This document shows positions 22,654-30,657 of a DNA stretch of 55,210 nt, one piece after another. Positions within the stretch are counted from its first letter, which is position 1. Each line of letters opens with the position of its first letter. The notes under the pieces were generated by a model. That model saw nothing but the letters and a program-made list of their open reading frames with translations. It did no database searches and had not been told where the DNA came from. The stretch is from Nitrospinae bacterium AH_259_B05_G02_I21 (GTDB taxonomy: Bacteria > JADFOP01). The stretch covers positions 1 to 55,210 of the forward strand of contig JALLOF010000007.1 of NCBI GenBank assembly GCA_027717595.1. Direction: 5' to 3'. The position numbers were made by a program, and so were the translations under genes.

Positions 22654-24603
22654 CTAAGGTGTGACGGTGAATTTCTTCGTAACAAGGTGCTTTCCATCGA
22701 AATGCAACTCAAACGTCCAATCGCCAGTCGGCCTGTGCTTATATGGACTTGGCCAGAGCCAAGTTCTCCAGTCTGGGTTTTTAAATTCCATCTCTATAGT
22801 TTCTTCGTCAAACACTTCCTGGTCAGGCTTAATCCATTTTACAGTAACCCTGTGGTCTCCAACCATATCAAACCAGTATATAAAAACGTACATTTTGCCG
22901 CCGTCACGAACGCTGAACGAAGTTTTGAAATCAAGGGGGTCGTTATTTTTTTCCAAACCAGAAGTCATCATCACCTTAAACCGGATTCCTTCCTTTTCCT
23001 CCACGGCATGAATCAAATCTGTGGGCGTAGTCTTTCCGGCTTTTTCGCCTGATCCGGATTTACGTTTAACATTACCCTTTGCTCGGACGAGCAGCTTCTT
23101 TGACTGGTCAGTCTCCTTTGGTTCAACGGTGAATTTTTTTGTAAAAAGGCGTTTTCCATCTAAATATAACTCAGATGTCCAAACACCCCTTGGTATATTT
23201 TTAAATATCTTCTGCCTATGCCAAATCCTCTTGGTTGTATTTTTTGAAAAATGAGCGTCATAAATATTTTCAGCAAATAATCTCTTGTCAGGCCTAATCC
23301 ATTTTACTGTAACACGATGTGCCCCTACTATATCCGTCCAATAACTATAGAAATACATGCGCTCATTTTCATTGACATTGAACGTTGTCACGTCATCAAT
23401 GGGATAGCCCTTATCCACCCCAGAAGTGAGTAGGGCCTTTAACCGCACCCCTTCTTTTTTAATCAAGGCACTCCGCTTGGCTCGGGCGAGCAGTTTCTTC
23501 GCTTCGTCAGCCCTGCCCGTTTCCTGGTAAAGTTTGGCCATGCCCTCTAAGACGGTCGCAACCTCTGGATGAGCGATCCTCTTCAAGATTCTATAAGCTC
23601 GTTGATAGAGGGATTCGGCCTCATTGTGCTGACCCTGGGCAGCATAGTTTGCTGCCAGTTGATTCAGGGCGAAGGCCAGACGGGGATGGTCGGGCCTAAG
23701 GGCCTCCTTACGGATCGCCAGGATCTTTTTGTAGTGGGGCTCGGCCTTCGCGTACTGGCCCTGCTTTTTGTAGAGATTCGCAAGGTTGCTGTGCCCCCGC
23801 TCATAGTCCTGCTTCAGGCGAATGGCCTCCTTATACGAAGCGATGGCGGCATCATGCTGACCCTTCTTCTCGTAGGCCACGCCCAGGTTATTGTGCGCCA
23901 CCACATCGTCCGGCTTGAGGCGGATTGCCTCCTTGTATGCAACGATGGCGTCGTCGTACTGGCTCTTCTCCCTGTAGGCATCGCCCAGGTTCCTGTACGC
24001 CAGGGCATCGTCCGGCTTCAGGCGAATGGACTCTTTGTAAACAGCAATGGCGGCGTCGCCCCGGCCCATCTTTCTGTAGAGGTCGGTCAGGTTGTTGAGG
24101 CTCCTCACTGCGCTTGGATGGCCCAGTCCCACCGTTTTCTTATAAATCCCTAATGCCCGCTTGTGGAGAGTCTCTGCCTGTGTGTACTGGCCTTGGTTCT
24201 GGTATGCCAAAGCCAAATTGTTTATGTCCATCGCAACTTCGAAATTGTTCGGCCCCAGCACCTTCTCATTAATCGCAAGGGCACGCTTCAGGAATGTCTC
24301 GGCCTCGGCGTACCGCCTCAAGTTTAAGTAGATTAACCCCAAATTGTTGAGAGTTGCATACAGATTGTGTTGGTCCTCTTCTTCTGTATATATCTTTTCT
24401 GCGAGTCTCAACGCTTCTTCAGCGGGCTTGACCGCTTCTTGATATTTACCCCTATTCATTAGCCAATGGGCTTTATCAGCAATGTTCAAAAAATGCTGTT
24501 CTTGCTCAGGATCAACAGACCACAGGGGCGACACCGAAACCATAGTCAGAGCAATGGTCAATGCCCCTGCATGGAACCAGCGCTTTTTAGATATCATGGC
24601 CAC
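22654..24603 (-). CDS. secreted TPR protein with two copies of an unrecognised C-terminal beta domain
   Basis: A 649-residue protein with a signal peptide (1-29, ending in PLWSV). Residues about 35-375 are TPR units, first kinesin-light-chain-like (ATLNNLGLIYLNLRRYAEAE), then classical 34-residue units (AYRNLGDAYREKSQYDDAIV), then kinesin-light-chain-like again. After a linker come two related domains of about 110 residues, about 388-500 and 540-649. Each starts with GxRxKxxMTSG, continues with MYxFxYWxDxVGxHRVTVKW and ends in LFTKKFTVEP or LVTKKFTVTP, a beta-sandwich-like pattern I cannot name. The DNA is less GC-rich here than in the neighbours, suggesting acquisition. It is transcribed from its own promoter through an attenuator-like leader. 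Confidence 0.75.
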   Translation of the reverse strand: MAMISKKRWFHAGALTIALTMVSVSPLWSVDPEQEQHFLNIADKAHWLMNRGKYQEAVKPAEEALRLAEKIYTEEEDQHNLYATLNNLGLIYLNLRRYAEAETFLKRALAINEKVLGPNNFEVAMDINNLALAYQNQGQYTQAETLHKRALGIYKKTVGLGHPSAVRSLNNLTDLYRKMGRGDAAIAVYKESIRLKPDDALAYRNLGDAYREKSQYDDAIVAYKEAIRLKPDDVVAHNNLGVAYEKKGQHDAAIASYKEAIRLKQDYERGHSNLANLYKKQGQYAKAEPHYKKILAIRKEALRPDHPRLAFALNQLAANYAAQGQHNEAESLYQRAYRILKRIAHPEVATVLEGMAKLYQETGRADEAKKLLARAKRSALIKKEGVRLKALLTSGVDKGYPIDDVTTFNVNENERMYFYSYWTDIVGAHRVTVKWIRPDKRLFAENIYDAHFSKNTTKRIWHRQKIFKNIPRGVWTSELYLDGKRLFTKKFTVEPKETDQSKKLLVRAKGNVKRKSGSGEKAGKTTPTDLIHAVEEKEGIRFKVMMTSGLEKNNDPLDFKTSFSVRDGGKMYVFIYWFDMVGDHRVTVKWIKPDQEVFDEETIEMEFKNPDWRTWLWPSPYKHRPTGDWTFELHFDGKHLVTKKFTVTP

Positions 24604-24622
24604 CTTGCTCCCTTTGAAAACG

Positions 24623-24661
24623 AAAAAAGCCGAGCTAGCCCCTGCAACGGGACAACTCGGC
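24623..24661 (-). terminator. intrinsic terminator in the TPR-gene leader
   Basis: On the minus strand GCCGAG pairs with CTCGGC (24656-24661 with 24629-24634), with an inner CCC/GGG stem, followed by six T (24623-24628). It ends just before the AGGGAG ribosome site of the TPR gene and downstream of a strong promoter, so it would act as an attenuator. It could also end recO transcripts. Confidence 0.7.
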
Positions 24662-24715
24662 CTATACGGCTCCGCTTCACTGACTGTCCCCCTCCGGGTC
24701 AGCTTCGCGGGTTTC
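24629..24715 (-). ncRNA. candidate cis-regulatory RNA (attenuator or riboswitch-like) of the TPR gene
   Basis: On the minus strand a two-part stem can form: CCGC/GCGG (24707-24710 with 24672-24675), an internal loop GAAG opposite TGAA (tandem G-A pairs possible), then CTGAC/GTCAG (24698-24702 with 24680-24684). A small GCC-gtata-GGC hairpin follows, and its 3' arm overlaps the 5' arm of the terminator, so the two are mutually exclusive. The promoter, fold, terminator and ribosome site are in the order expected for a transcription-attenuating riboswitch. It does not match the conserved bases of c-di-GMP-I or other classes I know. Confidence 0.45.
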
Positions 24716-24756
24716 TGTTGTATTTAGAATCTGGCTGGGAAAATATGTTAATTAGA

Positions 24757-24784
24757 ATTATATAGCCTAAATGTGAAAAGTCAA
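24757..24784 (-). promoter_or_regulatory. strong sigma70-type promoter for the TPR gene
   Basis: On the minus strand: TTGACT (24779-24784), 16-base spacer, TATAAT (24757-24762, perfect -10). Start of transcription would be near 24750, leaving a leader of about 145 bases that contains the structured element and terminator. Confidence 0.75.
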
Positions 24785-24824
24785 GTCTCCGCGGGGATGC
24801 AACAAAGCCGTTTTCCTTTCGGGG

Positions 24825-25568
24825 CTACGCATCAACCAGCAGCTCGGCCGATTTGAGGCGCCGGTCGAGGTGCTGGTTCAGGTAGAGCTCCACGGCCCGG
24901 CCCACCTCGGCCCGTATGGAGCCTGAGGGCTTCATGTGCCCCACGTCCTGCCACGATAGCTCCCAAAGGAGCCGGAGGTGGTCAATCGCGCCCGCGCTCA
25001 GGGGAAGGCCGTCGCGGTCGGGCGTGCGGCAGCCGGGGCATAGACACCCCCCAAGGCCCGGGTTGAAGGTCTCCAGGGTCTTCTCCCCCTTGCAGACCAC
25101 ACAGGCGCTGAGGTTCGGCTTGTAGCCGAGGGCCGCCAGGAGGCGCCAGGCGCAGCCCCAGCGGACCAGATCCCCATCGCCCCCTTCGTCGAGGGCCCGC
25201 AGCGCCCCGGCCACGTGCTCGAAACAGGCCGGCACGGCAACGCCCTCCTTCAGCAGGACGTCGGCGAGCTCCACCACGTAGAAACCGCGGAGCAGCCGGT
25301 CGTAGTCGTCCCTGAGGCTGCTGAAGGCCTCGATCAGCTCAGAGTGGTTGAGCCGCGCCAGCGTGGTGCGCTGGGGCTGGGTAAAATAGCCCATCTCGAC
25401 CAGAGACAACGGCTCCACGCACCCGGCGAAGCGGCTTTTGGGCCTGCGAGCCCCCTTCGCTACGGCCTTGACCTTGCCTCGGCCCTCGGTGAGGAAGATG
25501 ATGATCCTGTCCGCCCCGGACAGGTCGTGGTGGCCGAGCACGATGGCCTGCTCGCGATAGACCGGCAT
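24825..25568 (-). CDS. recO: DNA repair protein RecO
   Basis: A 247-residue protein of the RecFOR pathway that displaces SSB and helps load RecA at gaps. The N-terminal OB-fold is visible (VLGHHDLSGADRIIIFLTEG, KGARRPKSRFAGCVEPLSL), then the helical domain and the zinc-binding cysteines CVVC and CLCPGC (about residues 153-180). Length is normal. It begins 10 bases after era, the common era-recO order, and is the last gene of the aspS/era block; 39 bases downstream a strong promoter fires the TPR gene on the same strand. Confidence 0.93.
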   Translation of the reverse strand: MPVYREQAIVLGHHDLSGADRIIIFLTEGRGKVKAVAKGARRPKSRFAGCVEPLSLVEMGYFTQPQRTTLARLNHSELIEAFSSLRDDYDRLLRGFYVVELADVLLKEGVAVPACFEHVAGALRALDEGGDGDLVRWGCAWRLLAALGYKPNLSACVVCKGEKTLETFNPGLGGCLCPGCRTPDRDGLPLSAGAIDHLRLLWELSWQDVGHMKPSGSIRAEVGRAVELYLNQHLDRRLKSAELLVDA

Positions 25569-25578
25569 CGGCGTCGCC

Positions 25579-26523
25579 CTAGCGATAGCCCAAGCGGCGA
25601 AGCGCCGCCTGGTCCTTGCTCCAGTTTTTGCGCACCTTGACCCAGAGCTTCAAAAAGAGCTTGGCCCCAAAGAGTGCCTCCAGGTCCTCGCGGGCGGCCT
25701 GCCCTATGCGCTTGAGCATCGCCCCGCCCTTCCCGATGACGATGCCCTTTTGGCTCTCGCGCTCGACGTAGATGATGGCTTCCACGCGAAGGAGGCTCTG
25801 GTCCTCCTCCCACTCCATGTCGTCCACCACGACCGCCGTTGCGTAGGGAATCTCCTGGTGGGTCAGGTTGGTGACCTTCTCGCGGATGAACTCGGCGATG
25901 ATGAACGGCTCGGGCTGGTCGGTGACCATGTCCGAGGGGAAATATTGCGGGCCCTCCTCCAGATAGCGTGGGAGCGCTTCTAAGAGCGACTCGACGTTAT
26001 CTCCCTTGAGGGCGCTTACGGGGACGATCTCGTCAAAGGCTCGGAGATCCTTGACATGGTCGATGAGCCCAAGGAGCGCCTCCTTAGTATCGAGCAGGTC
26101 CATCTTGTTGAGGACGGCCAGCACGGGGGTCGTGACCTCTCCCAGGAGGGCGAGAATCCGCTCGTCGTCCGGCGTCAGGGGCTCCGAGGCGTCTATGACC
26201 CAAAGGACGACGTCCACCTCCTTGAGCGTTCCCGTCGCCACGCGGACCATGTACTCATTCAGGAGCTTCGGGGGATCGTGGATGCCGGGGGTGTCTATGA
26301 AGACGACCTGGGCGTCCGGCAGGTGGGCGACCCCGGTTATGCGGTTGCGGGTCGTCTGGGGCTTGTCCGAGATTATGGCTATCTTTTTGTGGCAGAAGCG
26401 GTTTAGCAGGAGGGATTTGCCCACATTGGGCCTGCCGATGATAGCGACAAACCCTGATCGAAAGCCCTGGGGGGCTTCCAAGACAGGCTCGACCACATTG
26501 GCTCCCTCGGTTTGAGCGGCCAT
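25579..26523 (-). CDS. era: ribosome-assembly GTPase Era
   Basis: A 314-residue GTPase that binds the 3' end of 16S rRNA during 30S maturation. ATG 26523 is chosen; the open frame runs 42 codons further upstream but that part is Ser/Pro-rich and overlaps the aspS end. The motifs are G1 GRPNVGKS (30-37), G3 DTPG, G4 NKMD and G5 SALKG. The C-terminal KH domain has QKGIVIGKGGAMLKRIGQAA. There is a short extra N-terminus of about 20 residues before the G domain. aspS lies 58 bases upstream and recO 10 bases downstream. Confidence 0.95.
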   Translation of the reverse strand: MAAQTEGANVVEPVLEAPQGFRSGFVAIIGRPNVGKSLLLNRFCHKKIAIISDKPQTTRNRITGVAHLPDAQVVFIDTPGIHDPPKLLNEYMVRVATGTLKEVDVVLWVIDASEPLTPDDERILALLGEVTTPVLAVLNKMDLLDTKEALLGLIDHVKDLRAFDEIVPVSALKGDNVESLLEALPRYLEEGPQYFPSDMVTDQPEPFIIAEFIREKVTNLTHQEIPYATAVVVDDMEWEEDQSLLRVEAIIYVERESQKGIVIGKGGAMLKRIGQAAREDLEALFGAKLFLKLWVKVRKNWSKDQAALRRLGYR

Positions 26524-26581
26524 CCCGCTCGACGCGCTTGACCGTATCACGCTACCAAATTCACTGTCAAGCCGACGCGGG

Positions 26582-28360
26582 TCAGGAGCGTTTGGTCTGG
26601 CGGAGGTGGAGCTCGTCGAGCTGTGCGGTGTCGATGGTTGATGGGGCATCGACCATGAGATCGACGGCCCTTTGGGTCTTGGGGAAGGCGATGACGTCGC
26701 GTATGGAGCTGAGGCCGGCCAGCAGCATGATGATGCGGTCTAGCCCCAGGGCGATTCCCCCGTGGGGCGGCGTGCCGTATTCCAGGGCCTCGAGCAAGAA
26801 GCCGAACTTCTCCTCGGCCTCTGCGGGCGAGATGCCGAGAGCTGCGAACATGCGCTGTTGGACCTCGCGGGTGTGGATGCGGATGCTCCCGCCGCCGATC
26901 TCCTCCCCATTCAAAACCAGATCGTACGCCCTGGCGCGGACCGAGGCGGGGTCGGTCTCGAGCAGCGCGAGGTCTTCCTCTCTCGGCGCCGTAAAGGGAT
27001 GATGCACCGCGTAATACCGCCCATCCTCCTCGTGGTACTCCAGCAGCGGGAATTCCACGATCCAGCAGGCTTGGTAGTCGTCCGGTGGGATGAGGCCGAG
27101 CCTGTGGCCGAGCGCGAGGCGAAGGGCGCCGAGGGCCCGGCTGGCAACGTTCGCCTCGTCGGCCACCATGAGCACAAGGTCGTCGGGCCCCGCCTCGACG
27201 GCCGCCGCAAGGTCCTTGAGCGAGCCTTCGTGAAAAAACTTTTCCAGCGGCGACTTGACCCCTTCCGCGGTGACCTTCATCCACGCAAGCCCCCGGGCAC
27301 CGTATCCCTGGACCTCGCCGACGAGATCATCGAGCTCCTTTCGGGAGATTGCCGCTTGCCCGGGAACGGCGATCCCCTTGACCCTGCCGCCAGCCGCCAG
27401 GACCTCGTTGAAGACCTCAAAGGTTCCCTCCCTCAAAAGGTCCGAGACATCCACGATGGGCATGCCGAATCGCAAGTCGGGCTTGTCGGTGCCGTAGCGG
27501 CCCATGGCTTCGGCATAGGTGAGTCGGGGGAAGTGCGTCGCCAGGTTCCTGCCTGTGGCTTCACGGAACATGTGGGCCATCATCGCCTCGATCAGGGCGA
27601 AGATGCCTTCTTCGTCGATGAAAGAGCACTCGACATCGATCTGAGAAAACTCGGGCTGTCTGTCCGCCCGGAGATCCTCGTCACGAAAGCACCTGGCGAT
27701 TTGGAAATACTTCTCGTATCCCGCCACCATGAGAATCTGCTTGAATATCTGGGGCGACTGCGGCAGAGCGTAGAACTTCCCTGGATTCACCCGACTCGGA
27801 ACGATGTAGTCCCGCGCACCCTCGGGCGTGCTGCGGGTCAGAAAGGGCGTTTCGATTTCCAAAAACCCCTGGTCGTCGAAAAAGTCCCGGACGGCCTTCG
27901 TCGCCCGGTGGCGCAGCTTCATGATGCGCTGCTGGTCGGGCCGGCGAAGGTCCAGGTAGCGGTACTTCAGGCGCGAGGCCTCGCCTATCTCGGTCTCCTC
28001 ATCGATGGGAATCGGGGGCGGCTTGGATGGATTGAGAATGGCCAGACGCTTGACGTTCACCTCTACGGTCCCCGTCACGAGCTTTGGGTTGACCATGTCC
28101 GCAGGGCGGGCCACAACCTCGCCCTCGACCGCCAGGACGAACTCGCTCCTGATGTCCTTTGCCTGCTGGTGCGTGGCGGCATCAACCTGGGGATCGAAGA
28201 CCACCTGGGTGATCCCCTCCCGGTCTCTAAGGTCCACGAAGATGAGCCCTCCGTGGTCGCGCCGCCTGTGGGTCCAGCCGGCCAACACCACCGAGGCGCC
28301 CACGTCCGCCTCGGTGAGCTCCCTGCAATGATGGGTCCGCCTGAGCCAGAACGTGCTCAT
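26582..28360 (-). CDS. aspS: aspartyl-tRNA synthetase, probably non-discriminating
   Basis: A 592-residue class II synthetase of the bacterial type. Order: OB-fold anticodon-binding domain (1-105), catalytic core with motif 2 (FQIARCFRDEDLRADRQPEF), the GAD insertion (about 290-410) and motif 3 (GIALGLDRIIMLLAGLSSIR). In the anticodon domain the sequence is GWTHRRRDHGG (H36). In characterised enzymes a histidine at this place goes with charging both tRNA-Asp and tRNA-Asn, while a leucine goes with discrimination. So it likely feeds GatCAB-dependent Asn-tRNA formation. GGGAG precedes the ATG. It has its own promoter at 28414-28441, downstream of lapB. Confidence 0.95.
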   Translation of the reverse strand: MSTFWLRRTHHCRELTEADVGASVVLAGWTHRRRDHGGLIFVDLRDREGITQVVFDPQVDAATHQQAKDIRSEFVLAVEGEVVARPADMVNPKLVTGTVEVNVKRLAILNPSKPPPIPIDEETEIGEASRLKYRYLDLRRPDQQRIMKLRHRATKAVRDFFDDQGFLEIETPFLTRSTPEGARDYIVPSRVNPGKFYALPQSPQIFKQILMVAGYEKYFQIARCFRDEDLRADRQPEFSQIDVECSFIDEEGIFALIEAMMAHMFREATGRNLATHFPRLTYAEAMGRYGTDKPDLRFGMPIVDVSDLLREGTFEVFNEVLAAGGRVKGIAVPGQAAISRKELDDLVGEVQGYGARGLAWMKVTAEGVKSPLEKFFHEGSLKDLAAAVEAGPDDLVLMVADEANVASRALGALRLALGHRLGLIPPDDYQACWIVEFPLLEYHEEDGRYYAVHHPFTAPREEDLALLETDPASVRARAYDLVLNGEEIGGGSIRIHTREVQQRMFAALGISPAEAEEKFGFLLEALEYGTPPHGGIALGLDRIIMLLAGLSSIRDVIAFPKTQRAVDLMVDAPSTIDTAQLDELHLRQTKRS

Positions 28361-28413
28361 TGGCCGGTCTCCCTTAGGAGGTGAACCTTAAACCTCGCAA
28401 AAACAAGGAAAAA

Positions 28414-28441
28414 GTTATAGATGCCCGGGCCTTGGAGTCAA
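28414..28441 (-). promoter_or_regulatory. sigma70-type promoter for aspS
   Basis: On the minus strand: TTGACT (28436-28441), 16-base spacer, TATAAC (28414-28419), about 50 bases upstream of the aspS start, in the gap after lapB. Confidence 0.6.
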
Positions 28442-28458
28442 GGAGAATCCCCGGACCG

Positions 28459-29700
28459 TCACGAGCCGCTCGCGGAAATGGCCGGCCGGGCCGTCTCCAC
28501 CCGGTCGCAAGAAGGGCATCGCCAGAAGTACTCCCTCTGGGTCGCCTGGCAATTCCGGCACTGAAAGGTGCGGGCCAGGGCGCCCACGGTATCGATGCCC
28601 GCCTCGATGCGAGCTTTCCAGGCGGCCTCCTCTCGGTCCTGGTCCTTGTATATGCGTGCGAGGTGGAGATTGGCCTTGATGCTTCCCAGGGAATCCTCAC
28701 CGATGAGCTCCAGCTCTTTGCCCGCTTCCTCCAGGCGGCCCCTGCGAAGGTAGAACTCCGCCAGGGCCAACCGCACGTTGGTGTCGTCGGAATTGGCTTC
28801 TAAGTAGCGAAGATAGACGTTTCGCAGATCGTCGAACTGCCCGATGTTGAAGTACGCCCGCTCGAGCCGCTCGAGCACGTAGGGGAAATGCGCCGGGCTG
28901 TCGTTGATGAGCCGCTCCCAGGCCGCAATAGCGGCCTCCGTCTGCCCCGAGGCGAAGAGGGTGTCCCCCAGGGCAAAATGGGCTCCCACGCCTTGAGGGT
29001 TGAGCCCGGTGGCCTTGCGAAACGACTCCAACGACGACTCCACCTGGTCCTCATCGAGGAGGTCCCGCCCCCAGGCCAGATGGAGCGATGCCAAGCCCCG
29101 TTGGTCCTTTGAGCGGGTCAAGCGAAGATGCTTCTTCTCCACCGCGATGGCCTCGTCCCACCGCCTTCCCTTCTCGTATATGGCCCTCAGCTCTCGCAGG
29201 GCGAGCACGTGCTTGTCGTCGAGCGTGGTGACGCGAAGGAGGGCTTGGGCGGCCTTCTCCAGATCGCCGGCGTCACGATAGTCCAAGCCGAGCTCGTACA
29301 AGGCATTGATCGCCACCTCATCGGGCAGATTGCGTCGCATAAGGAGGCTTTTGTGAATCCTGATGGCCCGGCTCGGTTCGCCCGCGACGCGAAAGACGGT
29401 CCCCAACCGGAGGTAGGCGTCCACATTGTCGCCATCGAGCTTCACTGCCTGGCTAAGGGACTCAAGGGCGCGGGTCGTCTGGCCGCTCAGCATGTCGGAC
29501 AGGCCCTGGACGTAGGCGATCTGGCTTCGCCGCCCTCGTCCCTTGCGCCTCGTGCGTGAAGCCGCCCGCCAAACCTGTATGACCACAACGGCGGCAACGA
29601 ACGCCACCAAGGCAGCGGCTGCCGCCAGGGTCCACGAGGTCGGCAGGCCGGCAACGGCGGCCTTGAGGCTCTTCCACCCAGCTGCGAAGTATCGGTCCAT
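28459..29700 (-). CDS. lapB: LapB-type TPR protein with rubredoxin-like metal-binding end
   Basis: A 413-residue membrane-anchored protein. One N-terminal helix (about 24-44, TLAAAAALVAFVAAVVVIQVW) is followed by about nine TPR units (residues 60-375) and a C-terminal rubredoxin-like zinc or iron site CRNC ... WRCPSC (about 382-402). LapB (YciM) in E. coli presents LpxC to FtsH and so limits LPS synthesis. The gene starts 18 bases after lapA, the usual lapA-lapB pairing. The Cys-rich end and the anchor separate it from generic TPR proteins. Whether FtsH/LpxC is regulated in the same way outside gammaproteobacteria is inference. Confidence 0.88.
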   Translation of the reverse strand: MDRYFAAGWKSLKAAVAGLPTSWTLAAAAALVAFVAAVVVIQVWRAASRTRRKGRGRRSQIAYVQGLSDMLSGQTTRALESLSQAVKLDGDNVDAYLRLGTVFRVAGEPSRAIRIHKSLLMRRNLPDEVAINALYELGLDYRDAGDLEKAAQALLRVTTLDDKHVLALRELRAIYEKGRRWDEAIAVEKKHLRLTRSKDQRGLASLHLAWGRDLLDEDQVESSLESFRKATGLNPQGVGAHFALGDTLFASGQTEAAIAAWERLINDSPAHFPYVLERLERAYFNIGQFDDLRNVYLRYLEANSDDTNVRLALAEFYLRRGRLEEAGKELELIGEDSLGSIKANLHLARIYKDQDREEAAWKARIEAGIDTVGALARTFQCRNCQATQREYFWRCPSCDRVETARPAISASGS

Positions 29701-29718
29701 GAGAGGGGTCCGGGCCCG

Positions 29719-30072
29719 TTACGAGGATTCGACCGCCACGCCCTCTTTCGCTGAGGCCTCGCCCTCAGGTGCCGGGAGAGGTTCGGCCAGCGGGAGGTTG
29801 CGGAGCGAGACGAGCTCCCCTTCCATCTCCCGGATGACCCGGTCGCGCTTTCGAAGCTCATACATGAAGCGGAAGCGCTCTGCGATGGCGAACAGCGCCG
29901 CTAGGATTGCTCCCACCACGACGGCAACAAGCACAACGACATAGAAGGGGACTGGAGGCGTCGCGTAGCCGAAGTAGTACCGTAGCACGACAGGCTCGCT
30001 ATTGTTGACGGCGAAGGAAGCCAGAACCACCAAAACGATGAGACCGATAATGAACTTCAAGGTCCTTACCAT
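29719..30072 (-). CDS. lapA: LapA-domain (DUF1049) inner-membrane protein
   Basis: A 117-residue protein. ATG 30072 is preferred because AAGGA lies 8 bases upstream; ATGs further out (30081, 30114) lack this. It has two membrane helices (about 3-23 and 41-65, VPFYVVVLVAVVVGAILAAL) separated by SFAVNNSEPVVLRYYF, the LapA/DUF1049 signature, then a short cytoplasmic coiled coil (KRDRVIREMEGELVSLRN). It is paired with lapB, 18 bases downstream, and is thought to assist LPS-assembly control. Confidence 0.88.
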   Translation of the reverse strand: MVRTLKFIIGLIVLVVLASFAVNNSEPVVLRYYFGYATPPVPFYVVVLVAVVVGAILAALFAIAERFRFMYELRKRDRVIREMEGELVSLRNLPLAEPLPAPEGEASAKEGVAVESS

Positions 30073-30151
30073 AGCGGACATCCTTATGGGCGCCTGGAGG
30101 CTCGTCCAAGCCACCCAGCGCCCTCCTTGACCGTCCCTAGACGGCGCCCCG

Positions 30152-30643
30152 TCAGTCGAGGGTTATTTTCTCGAAGTACGGCCGCAGCCGTTCGTACGTC
30201 CTTCGAATGTGTTCCGAGATGACTTTGGTATCCGCAACCACCGGCATGAAATTTGTATCCCCCTCCCAGCGGGGCACTACGTGGAGGTGGACGTGATCGA
30301 CGATCCCCGCTCCGGCGACCCGACCCAGGTTGAGGCCGATGTTGATGCCGTCGGGAGCGAAGGCCTCACGCAGACATAGGAGGGCCTTTTGAGTGACCAC
30401 GGAGCACTCCACGAGGGTCGGCTCGTCCAGGTCGGTGTAATCGGGCACATGGGCGAAGGGAGCGATCATGAGGTGCCCGTTACTGTACGGGTAGCGGTTC
30501 ATCACAACGTAGGTGTGGCGGCCCCTAAAGAGGACGTTGTGGGCGGCATCATCCCCCGCTTCGAATATGAGACAGAGCACGCAGTCCCCATCCGACGAGC
30601 CCTTAATATATTCCATGCGCCACGGGGCCCAAAGCTGATCCAT
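30152..30643 (-). CDS. HIT-family nucleotide phosphohydrolase/transferase
   Basis: A 163-residue histidine-triad protein. The catalytic triad is HVHLHVVPRW (about residues 115-124). An N-terminal CVLC pair and the early motif LWAPWRMEYI put it in the Ap4A phosphorylase-like bacterial branch. NRYPYSNGHLMIAPFAH is the usual substrate-binding strand. It likely cleaves dinucleoside polyphosphates or nucleotide conjugates; the exact substrate is unknown. It lies 14 bases after ybeY and about 80 bases before lapA on the same strand. Confidence 0.92.
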   Translation of the reverse strand: MDQLWAPWRMEYIKGSSDGDCVLCLIFEAGDDAAHNVLFRGRHTYVVMNRYPYSNGHLMIAPFAHVPDYTDLDEPTLVECSVVTQKALLCLREAFAPDGINIGLNLGRVAGAGIVDHVHLHVVPRWEGDTNFMPVVADTKVISEHIRRTYERLRPYFEKITLD

Positions 30644-30657
30644 CGCCCACCCCGCCC

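Noticed and set aside
24629-24700. Group II intron domain V near the TPR gene (GAGCCGTAT)
   Set aside because: The short match lacks the complementary CGTACGGTTC arm and no reverse transcriptase is present.
24629-24715. c-di-GMP-I (GEMM) riboswitch
   Set aside because: The position and terminator fit, but the conserved GGGACGCAAAGCC core and the AGCC-GGGUU closing segment are absent.
26762-28384. 540-codon plus-strand open frame opposite aspS
   Set aside because: It is antisense to an unmistakable aspS, has no domain pattern, and long antisense frames are expected in such GC-rich DNA. The same holds for 51656-53020 opposite ppdK, 43264-44562 opposite leuS and 46876-48114 opposite ribBA.
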